A DNA stretch of 64,000 nucleotides from JBBREP01 sp038202885 (lineage in GTDB: Bacteria > Actinomycetota > Acidimicrobiia > IMCC26256 > PALSA-610): positions 1 through 64,000 of the forward strand of contig JBBREP010000002.1 of NCBI GenBank assembly GCA_038202885.1, in the 5' to 3' direction. The notes beneath the pieces are model-generated. The model had not been told where the DNA came from and made no database searches. It saw only the letters and a program-made list of their open reading frames with translations. Both the position numbers and the translations under genes were made by a program. This document shows positions 16,660-24,835 of the stretch, piece after piece. Position 1 is the first letter of the stretch, and the number at the start of each line of letters is the position of its first letter.

Positions 16660-17562
16660 CTACTCGAACATTGTTGCGGGGACGCGTGCCTGCTTGACGA
16701 GGTCGGGCACGATGGCGCCGAGCGTGTTGGGGTCCCAACGCTCACCGTCGTTGTCGGCCGACGGCCCGCGGTGCCACCCTTCGGCCACGCCAATGCGGTC
16801 ACCGGCCACGATGAACACCTGACCCGTCACGTCTTTGCTCTCCGGTGAACCGAGCCAGCACACGAGCGGCGAAATATTCGCCGGGTCGAGCGCGTCGAAC
16901 TTCGTCGGGTCGTCGGGCTTGCCCATACCGAGGTTCTCGGTCATGCGCGTGCGCGCCACGGGCGCGATTGCGTTCACGTTCACGCCGTAGCGCCCGAGCT
17001 CCATCGCCGCGATCACCGTGAACGCGGCAATGCCTGCCTTGGCCGCGCCGTAGTTCGTCTGACCCGCGTTGCCGAAGATCCCCGACGGCGAGCTGGTATT
17101 GACGATGCGGGCGTCGGGCTGGTTGCCAGCCTTCGAGAGATTCCGCCAGTACTCGACTGCGTGACGCGACGGGGCGAACGTGCCCTTCAAGTGCACCGCG
17201 ATCACGGCGTCCCATTCGGCCTCTTCCATGTTCGCAAGCATGCGGTCGCGCAGGATGCCGGCGTTGTTCACGACGACGTCGAGGCGGCCGAAGTGGTCGA
17301 TGGCCTGCTGCACCATCCGGCCCGCGCCCGCGAAGTCGGCGACGTTGTCGCCATTGACAATCGCGTCGACGCCCATCTCGCGGATCATCGCGGCCGTCTC
17401 TTGGGCGGGATGAATGTCGGCGCCATCGCCGCGGGCGTCGCCGCCGAGGTCGTTGACGACCACATGCGCGCCAGTCGCGGCGTACGCAAGCGCGTGCTCG
17501 CGACCGATACCGCGTCCGGCGCCGGTGACGATGACGACGCGTCCTTCGTTCAGTGCTGCCAT
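16660..17562 (-). CDS. MFE-2-type short-chain dehydrogenase, (R)-3-hydroxyacyl-CoA dehydrogenase
   Basis: A 300-residue SDR. It has the NAD motif TGAGRGIGREHALAYA with NDLGGDARG (the Asp favours NAD), NNAGILRDRMLANMEEAEWDAVIAVHLKGTF typical of MFE-2/HSD17B4 dehydrogenases, active-site Ser-Tyr-Lys in NTSSPSGIFGNAGQTNYGAAKAG, and a C-terminal extension after 'DVTGQVFIVAGDRIGVAEGW'. It oxidises (R)-3-hydroxyacyl-CoA made by the hydratase encoded next. The long open frame upstream to 18576 is a shadow of the divergent dehydratase gene. Confidence 0.9.
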   Translation of the reverse strand: MAALNEGRVVIVTGAGRGIGREHALAYAATGAHVVVNDLGGDARGDGADIHPAQETAAMIREMGVDAIVNGDNVADFAGAGRMVQQAIDHFGRLDVVVNNAGILRDRMLANMEEAEWDAVIAVHLKGTFAPSRHAVEYWRNLSKAGNQPDARIVNTSSPSGIFGNAGQTNYGAAKAGIAAFTVIAAMELGRYGVNVNAIAPVARTRMTENLGMGKPDDPTKFDALDPANISPLVCWLGSPESKDVTGQVFIVAGDRIGVAEGWHRGPSADNDGERWDPNTLGAIVPDLVKQARVPATMFE

Positions 17563-17691
17563 GAGTTGCGGTGGGCTCCTGTGTCGTGGTGTCCGGCGAA
17601 GCTCGCGGTCGAGCCTCGCGATCGAGCCTGGAGGCCCGGGTGCGCGCCGACGGTACCGCCGCCTCGACCAACGTGACAAAGTGAACCCCGC

Positions 17692-18909
17692 ATGGACCCC
17701 TCTGCCACCCCGGTCGGCATCGAGCAAGTGATGGCCGCGGCGGCCGGATTGGCCGGTTCGATCGCGGCGACGCCGTGCCCCGAGTCGATGACGCTCTCGG
17801 CCATCACCGGGGCACAGGTGTGGTGCAAGCTCGAAGCGTTTCAATACACGGCCTCGTTCAAAGAGCGCGGCGCACGCTGGTTCCTCGACCAGCTGAGCGC
17901 CGAGGAGCGAAGCCGCGGCGTCGTCGCGGCATCGGCCGGAAACCACGCCCAGGGCGTGGCACACCACGCTGCGCTGCTCGGGATTCCCGCCACGATCGTG
18001 ATGCCGCACGCCACGCCGTTCACCAAGGTGACGCGCACCGAAGTACTCGGTGCGCGCGTCGTGACGACGGGCGCCGGTTTCGCCGATGCGCTCGCCGCGG
18101 CGCTGCAACTCGCCGCCGAGACGGGGGCGACGTTCGTACCGGCCTTCGATGATCCTTTCGTGATCGCGGGGCAGGCAACGGTGGCACTCGAAGTGCTCAC
18201 CCAAGCGCCCGAGATCGACACGATCGTCGTGCCCGTCGGCGGCGGCGGCCTGATCGCCGGTTGCGCGATCGCGGTCAAGGCGCTCCGCCCAGATGTGCGC
18301 GTCGTGGGCGTACAGGTCGCGACCTACGCAGGTATGGCGTACGCGCTCGGGATGGCCGGCGCTCCGACGGGTGGCATGACGATCGCCGAAGGAATCGCGG
18401 TCGTCGAACCGGGCGCGCTGACGACGGCGATCGCTCGCGAACTCGTCGATGAGATCGTGACGGTCGACGAAGGCGATCTCGAACGCGCCGTCGGGCTCTA
18501 TCTCGAAATCGAGAAGTACGTCGTCGAAGGGGCCGGCGCCGCGAGTCTCGCCGCGCTGCTCGCACACCGAGACCATTTCGCAGGTCGGCGCTGTGCTCTC
18601 ATCGTCAGCGGCGCCAACATCGACCTCCGGGTGCTGTCATCGGTGATCGTCCGGGCACTCGCCCGTAGTGGTCGGTTGGTCCGTCTGCGTGTCGAGGTCG
18701 CCGATCGCCCGGGTGCACTCGGGGCTGTAGCGGCAGTGATCGGCGCCGCCGGCGGCAACATCGTCGACGTCGATCATCACCGCGATCGTCTCGGCGTGCC
18801 ATTGCGCGAGGCCGTGCTCGAGGTGTCGGTGGAGACGCGCGACGCCGAACACGGGGCGAGGATCATCGCCGACCTCGCCGCCGCAGGTTTTCATCAGGCC
18901 GAAATCTGA
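17692..18909 (+). CDS. ilvA: threonine ammonia-lyase with ACT domain
   Basis: A 405-residue fold-type II PLP enzyme that deaminates threonine to 2-oxobutanoate. PLP lysine K57 in TASFKERGA, substrate loop ASAGNHAQGVA (80-90), phosphate-binding PVGGGGLIAG (181-190), and a C-terminal ACT domain from ~330 (RLRVEVADRPGALGAVAAVIGAAGGNIVDVDHHR) for allosteric control. The length fits the single-ACT form, found in both biosynthetic and catabolic enzymes. The 129-base gap to the divergent SDR contains a 13-bp tandem repeat (CGCGRTCGAGCCT twice) of unknown meaning. Confidence 0.9.
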   Translation: MDPSATPVGIEQVMAAAAGLAGSIAATPCPESMTLSAITGAQVWCKLEAFQYTASFKERGARWFLDQLSAEERSRGVVAASAGNHAQGVAHHAALLGIPATIVMPHATPFTKVTRTEVLGARVVTTGAGFADALAAALQLAAETGATFVPAFDDPFVIAGQATVALEVLTQAPEIDTIVVPVGGGGLIAGCAIAVKALRPDVRVVGVQVATYAGMAYALGMAGAPTGGMTIAEGIAVVEPGALTTAIARELVDEIVTVDEGDLERAVGLYLEIEKYVVEGAGAASLAALLAHRDHFAGRRCALIVSGANIDLRVLSSVIVRALARSGRLVRLRVEVADRPGALGAVAAVIGAAGGNIVDVDHHRDRLGVPLREAVLEVSVETRDAEHGARIIADLAAAGFHQAEI

Positions 18910-18978
18910 CGGACCCGGTGTGCGGCAATGCTTCTCGCGCAATACTGTCGGGCAGCATTCAAAAGCGAAGGGGTCATC

Positions 18979-19914
18979 GTGCACAGGTATCGCATCACTC
19001 CGTTATTCGTCGCCGTCGTCGCCCTCACGGGGCTCGCAGCGTGTGGCAGCAGCGGCACCAAAGCCGCCGAAACGACGGGCGGCGCAACCACCAGCGTCGC
19101 TCCCGAGACGACCACCGCTGCACCGACCGGCTGCACGGGGCCGTCGGACGCCTACGTCAAGACGATCGGCGACCCGAAGACGTTCACACCCGTCACGGCC
19201 GACACGCTCACGGTGGTCACGAGCCTTCCTGGGCCGGGATTCTGGGAGGGCAGCGACAGCGACCCCACCAAGATCACGAGCGGCTTCGAATACGACATCG
19301 CCAAGGCGATGGAGTCCTCGTTCGGTCTGCACAAACTCGTCGTGCAGAACAAGCCCTTCGACACGATCGTCGCCGGTCAGGTGACCGCCAACGACTACGA
19401 CGTCGCCCTCTCGCAAATCTCGATCACGTGTGATCGTGCGAAGGTCGTCGACTTCTCAGTGCCCTATTTCCAGTCGAACCAGGGCATCCTCGTGCGAGCC
19501 GGCACCAAGGTGGCCGATCTCGCCGCCGCGAAAGCACTGCACTGGGGTGTGCAAACCTCAACGACGGCAGTCGATTTGCTCAACAAGATCGGCGCAACGA
19601 ATGTGCAGTCGTTCAAGGACCTGCCGACCGGGTACACCGCGTTGCAGGCCGGAACGGTCGACGCGTTCTTGATCGACACCGCGATCAACCTCGGTGAGGC
19701 CGCTCGTTCGAACGGCAAGCTCGAAGTGGTTGCGCAGTTCAATCAGGACGGCGGGCCTGATCAATACGGCGCGATCATCCCGAAGGGCTCGGCGAACACG
19801 GCCGCTATCAATGGCGTATTCAAAGAACTCACCTCCAGCGGACAGCTCTCGTCGCTCGCTACGAAAGACCTCACCGCCGACCCGGGCAACATCCCTGTCA
19901 TAGCAACCAGCTGA
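18979..19914 (+). CDS. amino-acid ABC transporter substrate-binding lipoprotein
   Basis: A 311-residue family-3 solute-binding protein. The GTG at 18979 is preferred, with GAAGGGG 5 bases upstream. Signal peptide with lipobox LAAC (Cys22), then a Thr/Ala linker and the binding domain: FEYDIAKAMESSFGL, the QISIT..RAKVVDFSVPYFQSNQGILVR signature and DAFLIDTAINL. The permease and ATPase genes follow, so it feeds a polar amino-acid importer. A strong hairpin just after its stop (19954-19983) probably lets it be expressed above the membrane parts. Confidence 0.9.
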   Translation: MHRYRITPLFVAVVALTGLAACGSSGTKAAETTGGATTSVAPETTTAAPTGCTGPSDAYVKTIGDPKTFTPVTADTLTVVTSLPGPGFWEGSDSDPTKITSGFEYDIAKAMESSFGLHKLVVQNKPFDTIVAGQVTANDYDVALSQISITCDRAKVVDFSVPYFQSNQGILVRAGTKVADLAAAKALHWGVQTSTTAVDLLNKIGATNVQSFKDLPTGYTALQAGTVDAFLIDTAINLGEAARSNGKLEVVAQFNQDGGPDQYGAIIPKGSANTAAINGVFKELTSSGQLSSLATKDLTADPGNIPVIATS

Positions 19915-19930
19915 GCGCACGAACCGAGCT

Positions 19931-21229
19931 GTGCGCGTCGTTCCGACGTCTGTGAACCCGCCCGGCGCACGCCGGGCGGGTTCGCGCGTCGCGACGAATG
20001 TCCGCGGCGCCACGATTGCGTTCGTGCTCGCCATCCTCGTGCAGGGTGCATTCGTCGGTGCGCTGCTGTTCTTCAACGGGAGTCTGCGCCACCACGCCCC
20101 GGGCGCAACGACATGTCCGCCGACGTCCTATGTCGTCACCACCACGACCGTGGCCGGCGCCACCACGACGACCGGCCCGACCGCGAACACGGTGCCGGGC
20201 GTTCCCGGGCTCGGCGTGTCGCGCCCGACACACGGGTCGGCGGTGGTCCGCCACGTCGACTGCGGCGTCGCGGGCGCGGGCCTCGTCGCGACCCACCTCA
20301 TCGAGTTGCTGCTCGGACTCGGCGGATTCGTCGCTCCCGCATATGGATTGCTCGCCCTGCTGCGCGCGCTGCGCAGCCGCCGGCTCGCCGCCGAGGGATC
20401 GCTCAACGAGGCGCGCATCGCAGCTGAGGACTCACGTGATGCGGTGTGGTACGTCGTTGGTTTCGGGCTCACGCTTGCGGTCCTCGCGTTCGTCGCTGTG
20501 CTGTTCGGCGGTTCCGACGGTGCGGTACGCACGGTGCTATCGAACTGGAAGTATCCGCTCGGGTCGTGGAGCGCGTTGCTCAAGGCGTTCGGTTGGAACA
20601 TCGGCCTGTTCGTAGTGACCGAAATCCTGGTGCTCGTCTGGGCCCTCGTGATCGCCGTCGTACGTCAGCTCCCCGGCCGGCCGACCCGACCGATCCGCTG
20701 GCTCGCGATTGCGTATACCGACGTGTTCCGAGGGGTACCGGCAATCATCGTGATCTATCTCGTCGGGCTCGGGCTGCCCCTCGGCAAGGTCTGGCCGTTC
20801 ACACACCTGCACTACACCGCGCGCACCTTCTGGCTTGGCGTACTCGCGCTCACGATTGTCTACGGCGCCTACGTCGCCGAGGTGTACCGCGCGGGCATCG
20901 AGAGCATCCACTGGAGCCAGACGGCCGCGGCGCGTTCGCTCGGTCTGTCGCAATGGCAGACGTACCGCTACGTGGTGGTGCCGCAGGCGGTCCGCCGCAT
21001 CATCCCCCCGCTGTTGAACGATTTTGTCGCACTCCAGAAAGACACGGCACTCGTCGGGTTTGTCGGGCTGATCGAAGTGCTGAACGAGTCCAGCTTGCTG
21101 AACAGCCACTACTTCAACCTCACGCCGGTCACCGCCGCGGCGCTCCTCTTCCTCGCCCTGACGATCCCCCTCACTCGTTTCGTCGACTTCATGGTCCGCC
21201 GCGAGCAGCAGCGCACAACGGCGGGTTGA
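19931..21229 (+). CDS. polar amino-acid ABC transporter permease with N-terminal extension
   Basis: A 432-residue HisM-type permease. The conserved part starts near residue 210: ALLKAFGWNIGLFVVTEILVLVWALVIAVVRQ, then the EAA loop region AGIESIHWSQTAAARSLGLSQWQTYRYVVVPQAVRRIIPPLLNDF. Unusual is the first ~200 residues: an extra membrane helix (about 26-48), an outer Thr/Pro-rich loop with two cysteines, and a second hydrophobic pair. Start at GTG 19931; GTG 19952 is an alternative. Both fall around the hairpin at 19954-19983. The ATPase gene follows 2 bases after the stop. Confidence 0.85.
   Translation: MRVVPTSVNPPGARRAGSRVATNVRGATIAFVLAILVQGAFVGALLFFNGSLRHHAPGATTCPPTSYVVTTTTVAGATTTTGPTANTVPGVPGLGVSRPTHGSAVVRHVDCGVAGAGLVATHLIELLLGLGGFVAPAYGLLALLRALRSRRLAAEGSLNEARIAAEDSRDAVWYVVGFGLTLAVLAFVAVLFGGSDGAVRTVLSNWKYPLGSWSALLKAFGWNIGLFVVTEILVLVWALVIAVVRQLPGRPTRPIRWLAIAYTDVFRGVPAIIVIYLVGLGLPLGKVWPFTHLHYTARTFWLGVLALTIVYGAYVAEVYRAGIESIHWSQTAAARSLGLSQWQTYRYVVVPQAVRRIIPPLLNDFVALQKDTALVGFVGLIEVLNESSLLNSHYFNLTPVTAAALLFLALTIPLTRFVDFMVRREQQRTTAG
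19954..19983 (+). promoter_or_regulatory. strong hairpin at the start of the permease gene
   Basis: Perfect 14-bp inverted repeat (GAACCCGCCCGGCG and complement) with a 2-base loop, 39 bases beyond the binding-protein stop and just inside the permease reading frame. There is no T run. The position fits an mRNA-stabilising or attenuating stem that separates high binding-protein from low permease expression. Confidence 0.7.
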
Positions 21230-21231
21230 CG

Positions 21232-21975
21232 ATGTCGTTCCTCGAAATCGACGGCGTGCACAAATGGTTCGGCGACAACCATGTGTTGCGGGGCATCGAC
21301 TTGTCGGTCGAAGAGCACCAGGTCGTGTGTTTGATCGGGCCGTCCGGGTGCGGCAAGAGCACGCTGCTGCGATGCATCAATGCGCTCGAACCAATCCAAG
21401 ACGGCGAGATCCGTATCGACGGCGAGCGGGCCTCGGGCCGCGGTGTCGACGTCAACGCGCTGCGCCAAGACGTCGGCATCGTGTTCCAGAGCTTCAACTT
21501 GTTCCCGCATATGTCGGTGCTGCGCAACATCACGCTCGCGCCGGTCAAGACGTTGGGTCTTTCCAAGGATGCCGCCGAGGAACGCGCGATGGCCCTGCTC
21601 GAGCGGATCGGGCTCGCTGACAAAGCGCGCGAATACCCGGATCGCCTTTCCGGTGGCCAACAGCAGCGCGTTGCGATCGTGCGAGCGCTCGCGATGCAGC
21701 CACGGTTGCTACTGCTTGACGAGATCACGAGCGCGCTCGACCCCGAACTCGTGTCGGAGGTACTCAACATCGTGCGCGACCTCGCAGGTGAGGGAATGAC
21801 GATGCTGCTCGCCACCCATGAGATGGGTTTCGCTCGAGAGGTGTCGAGCAAGGTGTGCTTCCTCTACCAAGGTCGGATCGAGGAGTCGGGCCCGCCCGAC
21901 AAGATCTTCAGCAACCCCACGAGCGACCGCACCCGCCAGTTCCTGCGCAGCATCATCGAAGCCGGCCGGCTCTGA
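21232..21975 (+). CDS. polar amino-acid ABC transporter ATP-binding protein (GlnQ/HisP type)
   Basis: A 247-residue ATPase. Walker A GPSGCGKST (36-44), Q-loop FQSFNLFPHMSVLRNI, signature LSGGQQQR (139-146), Walker B LLLLDE (159-164) and H-switch ATHEMGFAREV; the 'DEITSALDPEL' form is typical for polar amino-acid importers. The start is 2 bases after the permease stop, closing the three-gene unit. It powers uptake of an amino acid that cannot be named from sequence. Confidence 0.93.
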   Translation: MSFLEIDGVHKWFGDNHVLRGIDLSVEEHQVVCLIGPSGCGKSTLLRCINALEPIQDGEIRIDGERASGRGVDVNALRQDVGIVFQSFNLFPHMSVLRNITLAPVKTLGLSKDAAEERAMALLERIGLADKAREYPDRLSGGQQQRVAIVRALAMQPRLLLLDEITSALDPELVSEVLNIVRDLAGEGMTMLLATHEMGFAREVSSKVCFLYQGRIEESGPPDKIFSNPTSDRTRQFLRSIIEAGRL

Positions 21976-22157
21976 GGGACCAAGAAAATCCAACATTCTC
22001 ACCGCTTCACCCTTGACAGCGAACGTTTGTACACCCTGTCGCGGCGGCCGCGACGCGCTCAGCGTGGCCACCATCCAAGAAGCGCTCGACGCCGCGACCG
22101 ACACGGCCACCGAATCGAATGAGATACACGTTTTCTGAATCACGTAGCGTCGATCGG

Positions 22158-22691
22158 GTGAGCAACGTTGTGGTGCGCCGGGCCGTGCCGACCGAATACG
22201 ACGCCGTCGGCGAGCTCACGATTGCGGCGTACCGCGCGTTGCCCGTCGATCACTTGTGGGGTGGGTACGACGACGAGATCCTCGCGGTGCGCGAACGGGC
22301 TGAGCTCACGCAGGTCCTCGTGGCTGCCGACGGCGACCGCATCCTCGGCGCGGTCACGTATGCCACCGATCCCGAAAGCGGCTGGGTGGAATGGACCGCA
22401 CCGGGCGAGGCCCAGTTCCGCCTGCTCGCTGTTGCCGTCGAGGCGCGCGGTCGCGGCATCGGCGAACTCCTGGCGCGCGCGTGCATGGAACGCGCCGCGT
22501 CCGACGGGCTGACGATCTGCATCCACACCACGCGGTGGATGGAGGCGGCGCAGCGCCTGTACCCACGACTCGGCTTCGTGCGCAGTCCCGAGCGCGACGC
22601 GACGTACGAAGATTGGGGCGGGCCGTCGATCAACGACCTGCCACCGGTCTGGGTGGGCGAGTCGTTCATGGCCTTCACGTGGCCGGGCTGA
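22158..22691 (+). CDS. GNAT N-acetyltransferase
   Basis: A 177-residue protein from GTG 22158 (VSNVVVRRAVPTEYDAVGELTIAAYRAL); an ATG at 22119 would add 13 residues. GNAT core: FRLLAVAVEARGRGIGELLARACMERA (acetyl-CoA loop) and WMEAAQRLYPRLGFVRSPERDATYEDWGG. The acceptor is unknown. The 182 bases upstream, after the ABC unit, contain an isolated TTGACA (22013) without a fitting -10. It converges on a VOC-family gene. Confidence 0.87.
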   Translation: MSNVVVRRAVPTEYDAVGELTIAAYRALPVDHLWGGYDDEILAVRERAELTQVLVAADGDRILGAVTYATDPESGWVEWTAPGEAQFRLLAVAVEARGRGIGELLARACMERAASDGLTICIHTTRWMEAAQRLYPRLGFVRSPERDATYEDWGGPSINDLPPVWVGESFMAFTWPG

Positions 22692-22704
22692 CGCGCCCGC
22701 GCCG

Positions 22705-23061
22705 TCAGTGGTCGGGCTGGTTGAGCTCGATCTGATTGCCGGCGGGGTCGTGCAGGAATACCTGCTGCCCGGCGCCCTGGATGTGATCGGAGCGCTGGTG
22801 CTCGACGCCTTTGGCCGTGAGGTGCTCACACCATTGCTCGACATCGTCGATGTGCAGCGCGTAGTGCGACATGGATCGTTCGGGTGCTCCGAACTGCATC
22901 AGGTGGATCTGTTGCGAGCCCGCGTCGAGCCAGTATCCGGGGAAGCCGAAGTCGGGCCGGTCCTCACGCACCCGACACCCGAGCACGTCGACGTAGAAGC
23001 TCCGCGCCACGTCCACATCGTCGACGCAGATCGCCACATGGTGCACACCAGCAAGTTCCAT
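22705..23061 (-). CDS. VOC-family (glyoxalase/dioxygenase-like) protein
   Basis: A 118-residue single VOC module pair: MELAGVHHVAICVDDVDVARSFYVDVLGCRVREDRPDF, then HYALHIDDVEQWCEHLTAKGVE and the ending QVFLHDPAGNQIELNQ. Possible metal ligands are the early His (HHVAI) and late Glu (IELNQ). The family includes glyoxalases, epimerases and resistance proteins; nothing here fixes the substrate. The ATG at 23061 is divergent from the DUF2961 gene 54 bases away. Confidence 0.88.
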   Translation of the reverse strand: MELAGVHHVAICVDDVDVARSFYVDVLGCRVREDRPDFGFPGYWLDAGSQQIHLMQFGAPERSMSHYALHIDDVEQWCEHLTAKGVEHQRSDHIQGAGQQVFLHDPAGNQIELNQPDH

Positions 23062-23115
23062 GACGCACAGTCTGGCACGGCGCCGTTGCCGGCCGAAGGG
23101 CGCTACGTTCGGCCA

Positions 23116-24276
23116 ATGTTCGCTGACCCGTCTTCGATCGACGTCACGCTCGACGCGCGCTCGATCTCGTTCGAAAACCCCACGGGAGCGCGCGGCGCCG
23201 GCGGAGTCGCGGCCGGCGGCCGCAAGGGCGCGCCGTCGCGGGTCGTCGCCCCCGGCGAACGAATCACGCTGGCCGACATCGCCGGTCCGGGAACGATTCG
23301 CCACATCTGGTGCACGGTGCCGCCCATGGCACCCGAGCAGATGCGTGCGCTCACCGTTGAGGTCTTCTACAACGGCCGCGACGAACCGTCGATCAGCGTG
23401 CCCTTGCTCGACTTCTTCGGCGTCGCGTGCGGTCGACCGCGGGCGTACACGTCGGCGCTGACGAGCGCGCACGAAGGCCGCGGCTTCAACGCGTACTTTC
23501 CGATGCCATTCCATGAGCAGGTGCGCGTCGAGTTCGTGAACGGCGCGGCGCGACCGTGCGTTCTCTATTTCCAGATCGACTACACGCTCCAGCGATCGCT
23601 TGCGCCGGACGTGGGCATGCTGCACGCCGAGTTCCGGCGCGAGAACCCCACCGCGCTGCGCCACGACTTCACGATCACCGACGGCTGGCACGGGCCCGGG
23701 CGCTTCCTCGGTTGCGTCGTCGGCGTACGGCCGATCGACGCGGGAAGTTGGTACGGCGAGGGTGAAGTCAAGGTGTACCGCGACGGCGACGAGGCACTCC
23801 CGACGATCTGCGGCACCGGGCTCGAGGATTACGTCGGCTCGGCGTGGGGCATGGGTGCGCACCATGGCCTGTACGCGGGCGCGCCACTCGTCGCGGGCAA
23901 TGCCGACGGCGGCATGCTCGCGCTCGCCGACTTCGTGGGGTTCTACCGTTGGCATGTGCCCGATCCGATCGTGTTCCACGACGGGCTACGCGTCACCATC
24001 CAGCAAATTGGCATGCACGCGTTCGGTCCGGACGACCTCGACGCGCGCGACGGGTACGTTGCCACCAACCCGATCGCCGGTAATGGATGGCACCCGCGGC
24101 GCGAGCGCGGCGCGTGGGTCGGCTTGTTCGAGCGCGTCGACGACTACAGCGCAGCTGCGTTCGTCTACCTGCGCGACGCCCAGGCAGTACGCCGCGTCGA
24201 GGTTGCCCACGCCACCGCCGACCTCGCACGACGCGACTACGAACGCCCCGACCCGATGGAAGCGTTCCTCAGGTGA
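23116..24276 (+). CDS. DUF2961 / GH172-like glycoside hydrolase
   Basis: A 386-residue protein of the DUF2961 family, now known to contain GH172 enzymes acting on fructo- or arabinofuranosides. Features: RVVAPGERITLADIAGPGTIRHIWCTV near the start, PLLDFFGVACGRPRAYTSALTS, FPMPFHEQVRVEFVNG, and GEGEVKVYRDGDEALPTICGTGLEDYVGSAWGMG, where the conserved acidic residues lie. No signal peptide, so it is probably cytosolic, which is unusual for a glycan hydrolase. The next gene overlaps its stop by GTGA. Confidence 0.85.
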   Translation: MFADPSSIDVTLDARSISFENPTGARGAGGVAAGGRKGAPSRVVAPGERITLADIAGPGTIRHIWCTVPPMAPEQMRALTVEVFYNGRDEPSISVPLLDFFGVACGRPRAYTSALTSAHEGRGFNAYFPMPFHEQVRVEFVNGAARPCVLYFQIDYTLQRSLAPDVGMLHAEFRRENPTALRHDFTITDGWHGPGRFLGCVVGVRPIDAGSWYGEGEVKVYRDGDEALPTICGTGLEDYVGSAWGMGAHHGLYAGAPLVAGNADGGMLALADFVGFYRWHVPDPIVFHDGLRVTIQQIGMHAFGPDDLDARDGYVATNPIAGNGWHPRRERGAWVGLFERVDDYSAAAFVYLRDAQAVRRVEVAHATADLARRDYERPDPMEAFLR

Positions 24277-24776
24277 GCGTGATTCTTCGGACCGAACGCC
24301 TCGTGGTGCGACGCTTCACCGACGACGACGTCGACGCGTTCCACGCGTACCGCGATGATCCACGCGTGGCCCAGTTCCAAGGTTGGAGCGTGCCGTTCCC
24401 ACGCGAGCGAGCCGAACATCTCGTGCACGAGTTCGCGCACGACGACATGTGGCGCAATGGTGCGTGGACCCAGGTCGCGCTCGCGCGGCACGACGACCCC
24501 GACGGCCTCATCGGCGATCTCGGGATCCGCCTCGAACCCGAGGAACCCACGGCCGAACTCGGCATGACGATCGCACCGGCCCACCAGGGCAACGGCTACG
24601 CGGCCGAGGCGCTCCGGGCCATGAGCGAGTTCCTGTTCGAGCGGCTCGGTATGGCGAGGGTTGTCGCGTTCACCCACAAAGACCACATTGCCGGACAGCT
24701 CACGCTAGAAGCCGCGGGCCTGCGCTACGTGACGCTCGATGGCGACGACTTCGTGTACTACCGCCGCGCCGAATAG
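24273..24776 (+). CDS. RimJ/RimL-type GNAT acetyltransferase
   Basis: A 167-residue protein that begins at the GTG overlapping the stop of the GH172-like gene; GTG 24279 is also possible. The RimJ/L pattern is clear: LRTERLVVRRFTDDDVDAFHAYRDDPRVAQFQGW, then LGMTIAPAHQGNGYAAEALRAMSEFLFERLGMARVVAFTHKDHIAG and the closing ITLEAAGLRY-like end. It probably acetylates a ribosomal or other N-terminal amine, or a small molecule. Confidence 0.88.
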   Translation: MSVILRTERLVVRRFTDDDVDAFHAYRDDPRVAQFQGWSVPFPRERAEHLVHEFAHDDMWRNGAWTQVALARHDDPDGLIGDLGIRLEPEEPTAELGMTIAPAHQGNGYAAEALRAMSEFLFERLGMARVVAFTHKDHIAGQLTLEAAGLRYVTLDGDDFVYYRRAE

Positions 24777-24798
24777 GTTCCGCCCGCACGTATGGCTC

Positions 24799-24817
24799 GG
24801 TCGACCCCACGTCGACC
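24799..24817. promoter_or_regulatory. inverted repeat upstream of the SDR gene
   Basis: GGTCGAC-CCCAC-GTCGACC, 7-bp perfect arms, 19 bases before the SDR start and before its AGGAGG ribosome site. A possible operator; small hairpins of this size also arise by chance in GC-rich DNA. Confidence 0.4.
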
Positions 24818-24835
24818 TCGATAGGAGGCACGCGC

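Noticed and set aside
17563..18576. Upstream extension of the minus-strand SDR frame
   Set aside because: Antisense to threonine dehydratase; the real start at 17562 begins the canonical SDR N-terminus.
22013..22018. TTGACA promoter -35 box before the acetyltransferase
   Set aside because: No -10 hexamer at 16-18 bases; single hexamers occur by chance.
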